The notes beneath the pieces are model-generated. The model saw only the letters and a program-made list of their open reading frames with translations, was not told the origin of the DNA and ran no database searches. A stretch of DNA of 7,124 nucleotides from an uncultured Pseudomonadota bacterium (GTDB lineage: Bacteria > Pseudomonadota > Gammaproteobacteria > Burkholderiales > Thiobacillaceae): positions 1 through 7,124 of the forward strand of contig CAIXFP010000243.1 of the NCBI GenBank assembly GCA_903918705.1. The letters are read 5' to 3'. The translations under genes were made by a program, and so were the position numbers. Below, piece by piece: positions 1 through 5,760 of the stretch. How positions within the stretch are numbered: the first letter of the stretch is position 1; every line of letters starts with the position of its first letter.

Positions 1-13
1 CAGGTTCCTAGGA

Positions 14-970
14 TCAGGCATCCGCGTCATAGCCCAGTTCTTCCATCAAGGGCCGGATCATCGGCAGGATGCGCTCGATGGCCTCGGGGTTGTGTTCACG
101 CCACTTCTGCTGTTTCGGTGTGCCCTTGACAATGCTGGTGGGGCGCTTGTGCAGGCTGGCGCAGCGTTCGCGTATCGCTGCGGTAAAGGGCAGATCGAGT
201 TGGGCAAAAGCCTGTTCGAACATTTCCACCGGCCGCGCGAACAGGTCTTCATAGCGCAGATGTATCCATTGTTCAGGCGGGATCAACCGTTTGGCGTCGA
301 GTGCCAGGCGGTTGGCGGTGAGCCACTGGAACGCGCATACCTCTTCCAGGCTGGCATCGTTGTAATCGCGCCACCCAGGCGGCAGGAAAAAATGCCACTC
401 TGCGAATTCGCCACCATTGATGGCCACCGGCTCGGGGAAGGGTCCGAAAAAGTGCGCCAGTCCGAAACCGCCATCAGTGCGGCCGAGGCGCCAGCCGTCG
501 ATCATGGAACTGATGTTGTCGCGTCCGTCGCGCTGGATGAACACGAAGCGCGCATCGGGAAATAGTCGATAAAGATAGGGCAGGCGAAGGGTGTTGATGC
601 AGGTCTTGTCCAGCACCCGTCCGGAGCCCAGGCGCTGGTAGAAGAAACGTAGCGCAGCGGCGCGGTGTTCCGGGCAGGCCTGTTCGGCACCTGCCGCCTC
701 GGATTCCCATCCGTTGTTGAGCGGGCCCCAGAGCGCATCCCAGAAGTCCGGCAATTCATAGCCGAATTTGAGTAGTTGCGGTGCTGTCGCCAGGGTTTCA
801 TAGGTCACCGTGGTGCCGGATCGGGAACAACCCACCAGAAAAACCGGGTCCGGCTGCGCCGGATGCAGGAGGTCCCAGGCACGGCCACGCGCGGCATAAG
901 CCAGCGCACGCAGGTTCTTGGCACGGATTTCCGGGTCGAACAGTTTGTGGATGTTTCCGAGTGGGCTCAT
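14..970 (-). CDS. PAPS-dependent sulfotransferase (Sulfotransf_3-like)
   Basis: A 318-residue cytoplasmic sulfotransferase, expected to move sulfate from PAPS to a hydroxyl or amine of a glycan. Seen: the 5'-phosphosulfate-binding loop VFLVGCSRSGTT (43-54); VLDKT (119-123), where a conserved Lys follows the family's E/D-K-T pattern; and the 3'-phosphate-binding segment RFVFIQRDGRDNISSMI (141-157), with R147 and Ser154/155 as expected PAPS contacts. Later come IHLRYEDL and a lysine-rich stretch (KGTPKQQKW) of the kind that holds PAPS. Length is normal. The frame is open to 1075, but those codons overlay the GT2 end and read as low-complexity Gly/Pro. The ATG at 970 overlaps the GT2 TGA as ATGA and has GGAGGA upstream. 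Last gene of the operon in view; the 13 bases beyond its TGA show no terminator and contain TAGGAA, which could be a ribosome site for another gene outside the window. Target glycan or lipid is unknown. Confidence 0.92.
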   Translation of the reverse strand: MSPLGNIHKLFDPEIRAKNLRALAYAARGRAWDLLHPAQPDPVFLVGCSRSGTTVTYETLATAPQLLKFGYELPDFWDALWGPLNNGWESEAAGAEQACPEHRAAALRFFYQRLGSGRVLDKTCINTLRLPYLYRLFPDARFVFIQRDGRDNISSMIDGWRLGRTDGGFGLAHFFGPFPEPVAINGGEFAEWHFFLPPGWRDYNDASLEEVCAFQWLTANRLALDAKRLIPPEQWIHLRYEDLFARPVEMFEQAFAQLDLPFTAAIRERCASLHKRPTSIVKGTPKQQKWREHNPEAIERILPMIRPLMEELGYDADA

Positions 971-1917
971 CCCGAGCGATTCCTCCGGTCGCTTCGCGCC
1001 TGACGATAGCCCTTGATCTCCCCCAGGGTCGCCGCCAGGCGTACCAGATAGAAGCGGCGCCGGGCACTGGACCATGCCGTCACGGCCGAACTGAAATAAC
1101 CGAACAACTTGCGATACATGTAGAGCGGAATGGCGCCCTCGTGGGCGCTGTGAACTCGTACCGTGGAAGCAGAGCGCACGAAGGCCTTGGCGACGACATA
1201 ACGGAATTTCAGGCGATCGTTGTCGACATAGTGGTACTGCACCACCTCCGGCACGTACCTCAGCCTTGCGCCCAGATCAAGCGCGCGCAGCACCCACTCG
1301 ATATCTTCGGCCCCCCCCAGGTTGTGCCCCATCGGGCCAAGTTCGACGGAGAAGGGGCCCACTCGTTGCAGCCAGGCCCGCCGCAGGAACAGGTTGCCGC
1401 CACCGGGGATGGCGATGGCCGCATCGATCTCGCGGGCTTCTCCACCGAGATCGAAACGCGGCACCGGCAGGGGATAGATGCGATAGCGGCCATGCTCATG
1501 CACCCAGGCCGGCTCGCGGCCGTCCCAGTCGGGCAGGATGCGGCCACAGAACAGGTCGGCCTCGGGAGCCTTATCTGCGGCCAGACAAATTGCCCGCAGA
1601 TAAGCCGTATCGACCCGGTGGTCGTCATCGACGAAAGCGACCAGGTCGGTATCGATCAGGGGAATCGCATGATTCAGCGCATTTGATTTGCCAGGTATGG
1701 ATTCCGCGCGCCAACGCAACGGCAGACGGCTGCCGGGTGAGCGCTGATAGTCGTCGAGAAAAACGTGGGTGGCATCACTACAGGCATTGGCGATCACCAA
1801 TATCTCCACCCGCCATCCCGCCGGTGCCTCGGCGGCGTTCAGCGAAGCCAGGGTCTTGCCCAATAGTTCAACCCTATCGTGGGTGCAGATGAGGATGCAC
1901 AGGGACGGGGCGGTCAT
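967..1917 (-). CDS. GT2 family glycosyltransferase with unusual nucleotide-binding motif, third in the operon
   Basis: A 316-residue GT-A fold glycosyltransferase. Seen: CILICTHDRVELLGKTL (7-23), the donor-site strand EILVIANACSDAT (38-50), IPGKSNALNHAI (74-85), metal-binding FVDDDHRVD (95-103), GGGNLFLRR (172-180), and catalytic segment NLGGAEDIEWVLRALDLG (199-216). VPEVVQYHYV follows soon after. The strand that normally reads VDN with an Asp binding the base of the donor nucleotide is VIAN here: Asp is replaced by Ala, while the later Ser-Asp is kept. The other motifs are intact, so it is probably active. Some GT2 proteins with a C-T-D ending in this strand also lack the Asp, so this may be a subfamily trait. 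The gene overlaps both neighbours by ATGA (1917-1914 and 970-967). The C-terminal 70 residues are basic and aromatic. An eight-G run encodes Gly201-Gly202 directly before the catalytic Glu-Asp. Confidence 0.92.
   Translation of the reverse strand: MTAPSLCILICTHDRVELLGKTLASLNAAEAPAGWRVEILVIANACSDATHVFLDDYQRSPGSRLPLRWRAESIPGKSNALNHAIPLIDTDLVAFVDDDHRVDTAYLRAICLAADKAPEADLFCGRILPDWDGREPAWVHEHGRYRIYPLPVPRFDLGGEAREIDAAIAIPGGGNLFLRRAWLQRVGPFSVELGPMGHNLGGAEDIEWVLRALDLGARLRYVPEVVQYHYVDNDRLKFRYVVAKAFVRSASTVRVHSAHEGAIPLYMYRKLFGYFSSAVTAWSSARRRFYLVRLAATLGEIKGYRQARSDRRNRSG
981..986 (-). promoter_or_regulatory. Shine-Dalgarno site for the sulfotransferase
   Basis: GGAGGA on the minus strand lies within the last codons of the upstream GT2, 10 bases before the ATG at 970. 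The spacing is slightly long but the match is strong, and with the ATGA overlap it supports 970 rather than the longer open frame to 1075 as the start. Confidence 0.65.
1311..1318. repeat. C8 homopolymer (G8 on coding strand) at the catalytic motif of the third GT2
   Basis: Eight C on the plus strand, spelling CTG-GGG-GGG-GCC at Leu200-Ala203 of the GT2 at 967-1917, just before the Glu-Asp catalytic pair. The frame is open through it in this copy. Confidence 0.6.
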
Positions 1918-2828
1918 GGTGCTGGGCCGAACAACCAGCCATTGATGTAGCCGACGAAGTAGGCCACATTCATCTCCTTGCGCAGCGTGGCGTCGCGTCC
2001 GCCGGCACGGTAATCATGCCAGGCCGCCCGGATGGCGCGGGCAAGCTGCCCAAGCAGGTAACTCGGCGGCAAGCGGGAACGGGCACCGCGCGCGCGGATG
2101 GCCTCCATCCGTCCCTGGCGATAGTGCAGGTCGAGAAAGTAGCCACGGTCGAGCTTGACCGCCTGGATACGGTGGTGGATGACTGCTTCCGGCGTCCACC
2201 AGACCCGGCAGCCAGCGCTAACTAGGCGACGGTAAAAGTCCACATCCTCGCCCCCGTTGTTCGCGCTGCCCAGGCGCCCGAGGTTGGCGTCGAAACGCCC
2301 GACGCGGTCGCACAGGCTGAGGCGAAAGCCGAAATTGCCGGTATAGAGGGGCGTGAAAAGCTGGGTGAGCGGCATGGCCCGGTCGCCGCGGTCGAGTTCA
2401 CCCAGGAAACCCAGTAGTTCATCGCTGAGCCAGGCCGGCCGCGGATCCTCGAACTGCACCTTGATGCGCCCGCCGAAGGCATCGGGGTCTTCCGCTGCGA
2501 TCAGCCGTTCATAGGCGCACAGCCAGTCCGGGTCGGCGGTTTCGTCGTCGTCGATGAAGATCAGGTATTCCCCTCGCGCTTCCGCGATGGCGCAGTTGCG
2601 GGCGTTGGCAATGCCCAGGCGTTCCTCGCGCACGATCCGGACCGTCCAGCCGGGCGGCCAGTCATGGCCGGCGAGCAGCTGCGGGGTCGCATCGCGGCTG
2701 GCGTTATCGACGATCAGCACTTCCCAGTCGGCCTGGGGGGGGCGGATCTGCGGCAGGTCGGCCAGGGTGCGCGTCAGCCGATCGGCATGGTTGTGGGTGC
2801 ACAACGCCACCGTGTAGGCGATGCTCAT
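1914..2828 (-). CDS. GT2 family glycosyltransferase, second in the operon
   Basis: A 304-residue GT-A fold glycosyltransferase. Seen: YTVALCTHNHADRLTRTL (5-22), nucleotide-binding LIVDNASRDATPQLL (38-52), GIANARNCAI (72-81), metal-binding FIDDDE (91-96), GNFGFRL (164-170), and the catalytic segment NNGGEDVDFYRRL (190-202). WWTPEAVIHHRI (210-221) follows, where the His-His is a usual late motif of this group. The motif set resembles hormogonium- and capsule-type GT2 proteins with the GGEDxDF signature, and it looks like a distant paralogue of the next gene. It should transfer one sugar in the cytoplasm; specificity is not readable. The ATG at 2828 overlaps the deacetylase TGA as ATGA, and no strong Shine-Dalgarno is seen, so it probably depends on translation of the gene before it. 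A C8 run lies at Arg29-Gln32. The C-terminal 70 residues are basic and aromatic, suggesting membrane association. Confidence 0.93.
   Translation of the reverse strand: MSIAYTVALCTHNHADRLTRTLADLPQIRPPQADWEVLIVDNASRDATPQLLAGHDWPPGWTVRIVREERLGIANARNCAIAEARGEYLIFIDDDETADPDWLCAYERLIAAEDPDAFGGRIKVQFEDPRPAWLSDELLGFLGELDRGDRAMPLTQLFTPLYTGNFGFRLSLCDRVGRFDANLGRLGSANNGGEDVDFYRRLVSAGCRVWWTPEAVIHHRIQAVKLDRGYFLDLHYRQGRMEAIRARGARSRLPPSYLLGQLARAIRAAWHDYRAGGRDATLRKEMNVAYFVGYINGWLFGPAP
2735..2742. repeat. G8 homopolymer (C8 on coding strand) in the second GT2
   Basis: Eight G on the plus strand, spelling CGC-CCC-CCC-CAG at Arg29-Pro30-Pro31-Gln32 of the GT2 at 1914-2828, ahead of all catalytic motifs. The frame is intact here; slippage of one base would abolish the enzyme. 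Confidence 0.6.
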
Positions 2829-3622
2829 CGTCCAACCCCGGGCAGGTGGCTGGCCAGGCGTGCCAGGTAATAGCGGCCGAACTGCAGGAGGCTGCCGTCA
2901 TTGCTGCCCAGATGCAGCTTGCGCAACAGCATGGCCGGGGTATCGCTGCCGAAGATGTCCAGGCGGCGGATGCGGAAGCGATTCACGTCGCTTCGGTTGA
3001 ATCCAGGTTGGGTGGCGAACGCCGCCCGGTAGCCTGCGGCCCGGGTGGCGGCCTCAACCCGCTCGTCGAGTTGGCCGTAGGGATAGGCGATGTAGTCCAC
3101 CTTCCGGCCCAGGAGGCGGGCCAGGGCGGCGCGCGACCCGGCCAGTTGGTCGGCGAGATCGGCATCGTCCAGGGTGGGCAACCGGGCGTGACTGCGGGTA
3201 TGGGAGTGGAAGCTGCAGCCGCGCCCCTGCATATCGCGAATCTCGTCCGCATCGAGCAACGGGTAGGTCTGACCGGACGGATTAGAGCCGACGGTCCAGA
3301 CATCCTGTCCACCGATCAGGTCGCTCACCAGGAACACCGTGAAGGGCCAGCCCAGGGATTCCAGGAGCGGCAGGGCATGCTCGCGCACCCCGCGGAAACC
3401 GTCGTCGAAGGTCAGGAGGCAAGCCCCCTCAGGCAGGGCCACGCCCCCTTCCAGCCAGGCCACCAGTGCGTCGATGGCGACCGGACGGTAGCCGGCCCCG
3501 GCCAAGGTCCGCATGTGTGCGGCGAAGTGGGCGGCGCCGATGGTGTAGCGCGCCTCCCAGGCGTTGTGGGCGATACCGATACGATGATACATGAGCACGG
3601 GCACCCGTGCGGCATGACCCAC
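2825..3622 (-). CDS. CE4 polysaccharide deacetylase (NodB-homology domain), cytoplasmic
   Basis: A 265-residue metal-dependent carbohydrate esterase family 4 protein, a family that removes N- or O-acetyl groups from glycans such as chitin oligomers, peptidoglycan or exopolysaccharide. Seen: opening VPVLMYHRIG (7-16), typical of the PgaB/IcaB-like branch; motif 1 LTFDDGF (70-76) with catalytic D73 and metal ligand D74; motif 2 HTRSH (141-145) giving the two metal histidines inside SFHSHTRSH; and motif 3 AYPYGQLD (179-186). No signal peptide precedes the domain, so it should act in the cytoplasm, on a nucleotide- or lipid-linked intermediate. The frame stays open to 3910, but those codons overlay the GT2 gene and look unlike protein. 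The GTG at 3622 is chosen because GGAGG lies 6 bases upstream and the domain begins at once. It ends in an ATGA overlap with the next GT2. The acetylated substrate is unknown. Confidence 0.92.
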   Translation of the reverse strand: MGHAARVPVLMYHRIGIAHNAWEARYTIGAAHFAAHMRTLAGAGYRPVAIDALVAWLEGGVALPEGACLLTFDDGFRGVREHALPLLESLGWPFTVFLVSDLIGGQDVWTVGSNPSGQTYPLLDADEIRDMQGRGCSFHSHTRSHARLPTLDDADLADQLAGSRAALARLLGRKVDYIAYPYGQLDERVEAATRAAGYRAAFATQPGFNRSDVNRFRIRRLDIFGSDTPAMLLRKLHLGSNDGSLLQFGRYYLARLASHLPGVGR

Positions 3623-3624
3623 GG

Positions 3625-4572
3625 CTAGCCTCCGGTGAGCCGCACCAGGCGGCGGTACAGCGGCAGCGGCAACAAGGCGGCCAGGACGTGGCGGATGTCC
3701 TTGAAGGAAAAGGCGAGCCGGGCCGCCACATGGCGGAACAGTTTTTGCGCCGAGAGCAGGTCGCGTTTCCAGAATGCGCGATAGGCCTGGCGCAACACCT
3801 GGCCCTCCGTCAGATCGCGCAGTTTGGCAGGGGAGAGATGGCGGACCAGGGCGGGATTGGCGCGGATGAAATCCTGCTGCGCCGCGAGCGCATCCAGAAC
3901 TTGCCGCCACTTCACGGCGGAAACCTGGCTTTTGCCATGCCAGCGGTAGAAGGCCAGGACTTCCGGTACCCGCTTGATGCGGCGGGTGAGGCCGAGGGCG
4001 CGCAGCCAGAAGTCGTAGTCCATAGCGGAAAAACGGCGCTCGGAGAACCCACCCAGGCGCGTAACCAGCGCCTTCGTCGTCAGGGCGGCATGGATGGGCC
4101 AGGGACAGGCACGCAGGAAGGCCGCTACCGGATCCCCCGCCTCATATTCGGGCGGAACGTAAGGTTCGGAGGTGATGCCCTCGCCCACATTCTGCCAACC
4201 GCAGTAGGCCAGGTCCGCGCTACCGTCCGCCAGGGCGCCATAGAGGCGTTCCAGGGTGGTGGGCAACCACCAGTCGTCCGCATCGAGGAAGGCGAGGTAC
4301 TTGCCGTGGCTGTGCTTGAGGGCGAAATTGCGCGCGGGGAAAGGCCCCAAACGGCTGGTGTGGAGCAACTGGATGCGCCCCGAATGACGATCCGCCAAGT
4401 CTTGCACCAGGGTCGCGGATGCGTCGCTGGAGCCATCGTCCACCACGATCAGTTCGACATTGCGATATGTCTGTCCCATCACCGAAGCAATCGCCTCCTC
4501 GACATAAGAGGAGGCGTTGTAGCAGGGCATGATCACAGAGATCAGGTCGGGGGGGCCGTTGGTATCTTTCAT
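3625..4572 (-). CDS. GT2 family glycosyltransferase, first gene of the coupled operon
   Basis: A 315-residue GT-A fold glycosyltransferase with the full classical motif set: ISVIMPCYNASSYVEEAI (11-28), nucleotide-binding VVDDGSSD (43-50), PARNFAL (79-85), metal-binding LDADDWW (96-102), and the catalytic segment SAMDYDFWLRAL (182-193). VPEVLAFYRWHGKSQVS (202-218) follows, a stretch common in bacterial GT2 proteins that decorate O-antigen and exopolysaccharide. It is expected to add one sugar to a lipid-linked intermediate in the cytoplasm; donor and acceptor are unknown. The C-terminal 100 residues look helical, basic and aromatic, suggesting peripheral membrane binding; no clear transmembrane helix is seen. 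The ATG at 4572 has no evident Shine-Dalgarno site, but in-frame TAA lies shortly upstream and homology starts 10 residues in, so no better start exists. A C7 run sits at codons 6-8. The stop is 2 bases before the deacetylase GTG. Confidence 0.93.
   Translation of the reverse strand: MKDTNGPPDLISVIMPCYNASSYVEEAIASVMGQTYRNVELIVVDDGSSDASATLVQDLADRHSGRIQLLHTSRLGPFPARNFALKHSHGKYLAFLDADDWWLPTTLERLYGALADGSADLAYCGWQNVGEGITSEPYVPPEYEAGDPVAAFLRACPWPIHAALTTKALVTRLGGFSERRFSAMDYDFWLRALGLTRRIKRVPEVLAFYRWHGKSQVSAVKWRQVLDALAAQQDFIRANPALVRHLSPAKLRDLTEGQVLRQAYRAFWKRDLLSAQKLFRHVAARLAFSFKDIRHVLAALLPLPLYRRLVRLTGG
3629..3633 (-). promoter_or_regulatory. Strong Shine-Dalgarno site that sets the deacetylase GTG start
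   Basis: GGAGG on the minus strand lies inside the last codons of the upstream GT2, 6 bases before the GTG at 3622. This decides the start at 3622 against the longer open frame reaching 3910, and fits coupled translation across the 2-base gap. Confidence 0.8.
4549..4555. repeat. G7 homopolymer (C7 on coding strand) near the GT2 start
   Basis: Seven G on the plus strand, spelling GGC-CCC-CCC at Gly6-Pro7-Pro8 of the GT2 at 3625-4572. A one-base slip here would frameshift almost the whole protein. The reading frame is intact in this copy. Confidence 0.6.
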
Positions 4573-4600
4573 CAGTGTTGCGGGTGGTGCGCTTTAACCG

Positions 4601-4609
4601 AATATATCA
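4601..4609 (-). promoter_or_regulatory. Extended -10 promoter candidate for the five-gene operon
   Basis: The minus strand reads TGATATATT: a TG-N extension directly before TATATT, which matches the sigma-70 -10 consensus at five of six positions. It stands out as an AT island in GC-rich DNA and ends 28 bases before the ATG at 4572, giving a predicted leader of about 20 bases. The -35 region is poor (TTCGCT-like at 19 bases spacing), which an extended -10 can tolerate. It would drive the coupled genes from the GT2 at 4572 down to the sulfotransferase. Confidence 0.5.
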
Positions 4610-4647
4610 GCCGGCCATGATCGGAAGCGAACTTTGCTTGGCTGCCG

Positions 4648-4686
4648 GTCCTGAATCGGCCGATTCTGCCAGGACGGGATCTGGCA
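4648..4686 (-). promoter_or_regulatory. Nested dyad symmetries (14-bp palindrome plus two competing stems)
   Basis: Between the GT9 stop and the next GT2 lies a cluster of inverted repeats. GAATCGGCCGATTC (4653-4666) is a perfect 14-base palindrome. It sits inside an outer stem GTCCT (4648-4652) / AGGAC (4671-4675), with a 4-base bulge, TGCC. A second stem, TGCCAG (4667-4672) / CTGGCA (4681-4686) with an 8-base loop, shares bases with the outer stem, so the two RNA folds exclude each other. No U-run follows on the minus strand, so this is not a standard intrinsic terminator. It may be an operator just upstream of the promoter at 4601-4609, an RNA processing site, or a read-through control element. 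Confidence 0.45.
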
Positions 4687-4707
4687 TGGCGGCGCTCGGC
4701 CGGTCAT

Positions 4708-5760
4708 TCATTGCGGCAGATGGCGAGCAACGGAACTCAGCACGTCATCCACGCTGATGTCGTTCATGCAACGGATGTGATGGGGGCAAAAGCTTTGTCC
4801 CATGTTGAGGCGCCACACACCAAGTTGCGGCTTTTCCTGGCAAGGCTGGCATTCATAGTTCCTGGCAATGACGAAGCAGTTGTTCAGGAAGGAGGGAAAC
4901 ACCTTTCTCGTGCTCGAAGGCCCGACCAGGACAAAGGTCGGTTTTCCCAGGGCGATGGCCAAATGAGTCAATCCACAGTCGTTGCCGATGACATAGCCGG
5001 CCTGGGCGATGAGCGCGGCGGTGTCGTCCAGAGAGAGTAGGCCGACATAATTTTTCACGCCGGAGGGAAACCGGATCGGCTGGTCGTGGCGTTCGGCTAG
5101 GCGCCGCGCAAAGCGCCAGGCTTTCCCCTGGTAGTTCAGTGTTGCACCGAACATATTCCTGGTCCAGGGTGGAAAGATCACCTTGTTGGACACATCCAGG
5201 TCGGAGGGTACGCCGACCACAGCGACGTCGTCCAGGAGCTCTGCCAGTTGGCCGTATCCGGCCCATTTGCGAATGGACAGGTGGCGTTGGCCGCCCGGGG
5301 CAATCACGCAGGTTTTCGAGTTGATTTCCGGAAAAACGCGACCGGAATGCGCACAGCCGGTCTGGGTGACCAGGGGGACCTCCGGAACAAGCATGCGAGC
5401 GAAATTCGTATACATTTCGATTTCGGAATACAAGCCGAATTGGTGCTGGTCCCACATGGGATGCAAAGCAACGGCTTCAGCGCGGTTCCTGAATTGTATG
5501 GGCGGTCCTGTCACTTCCACGCCGTAAAGGTAATACTGGTAGCTACTGTCTATAAAATCTGCGGATCGCGGCGATACTCGACGAATATATGGCCAATTGA
5601 TGAAAAGCAGCTCAGCGCCTGGCGTCTCCCCTTGCAGGCACAAATCCACCTGGAATCCGCCCATGCTCAGCATCTGCATCATCGGTGTCGCCATGAGCAT
5701 GTTGCCCATGCCGCTGCCGAGATGGACTAAAACGCTTTTCTCTCGAGTCATATCAAACAT
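4708..5760 (-). CDS. GT9 family (heptosyltransferase-like) glycosyltransferase
   Basis: A 350-residue protein of the ADP-heptose:LPS heptosyltransferase family (GT-B fold), which adds a sugar, classically a heptose, to lipopolysaccharide core or a related glycan at the inner membrane. Seen: N-terminal loop HLGSGMGNMLMATPMMQML (13-31), corresponding to the family's GLGD..L.TP segment; donor-side APGGQ with downstream RKW (154-166); and the strongest signature, GNDCGLTHLAIALGKP (259-274) followed by LVGPSS (278-283). The C-terminus holds C304-x2-C307 and later C325 and C331 before the ending NDIS.DDV, a cysteine pattern found in many GT9 proteins. The position usually held by the catalytic Asp of GLGD is Asn20. 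The frame stays open to a GTG at 5823, but the ATG at 5760 (or 5751) is preferred: homology begins just after it and GAG lies 4 bases upstream of 5760. Heptose specificity is not established. Confidence 0.88.
   Translation of the reverse strand: MFDMTREKSVLVHLGSGMGNMLMATPMMQMLSMGGFQVDLCLQGETPGAELLFINWPYIRRVSPRSADFIDSSYQYYLYGVEVTGPPIQFRNRAEAVALHPMWDQHQFGLYSEIEMYTNFARMLVPEVPLVTQTGCAHSGRVFPEINSKTCVIAPGGQRHLSIRKWAGYGQLAELLDDVAVVGVPSDLDVSNKVIFPPWTRNMFGATLNYQGKAWRFARRLAERHDQPIRFPSGVKNYVGLLSLDDTAALIAQAGYVIGNDCGLTHLAIALGKPTFVLVGPSSTRKVFPSFLNNCFVIARNYECQPCQEKPQLGVWRLNMGQSFCPHHIRCMNDISVDDVLSSVARHLPQ

Noticed and set aside
971..1075. N-terminal extension of the sulfotransferase to 1075
   Set aside because: It overlays the GT2 end and is Gly/Pro low complexity; the ATGA overlap and GGAGGA favour 970.
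781..1686. Plus-strand open frame (301 codons) across the sulfotransferase/GT2 junction
   Set aside because: It runs antisense across two genes with strong motifs and an ATGA junction, and its translation resembles no family.
2846..3628. Plus-strand open frame (260 codons) opposite the deacetylase
   Set aside because: The opposite strand carries complete CE4 motifs and a ribosome site; this frame reads as Gly/Ala/Gln-rich sequence without a domain.
3623..3910. N-terminal extension of the deacetylase to 3910
   Set aside because: It overlays the GT2 coding end, is Pro/Arg/Gly-rich without features, and a GGAGG site supports the GTG at 3622.
3607..4620. Long plus-strand open frame (337 codons) opposite the first GT2
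   Set aside because: It mirrors a gene with full GT2 motifs on the other strand, has no recognisable domain, and is expected from G+C-rich third positions.
4648..4686. Intrinsic terminator after the GT9 gene
   Set aside because: Strong stems are present but no U-run follows on the minus strand, so I list it as a regulatory dyad instead.
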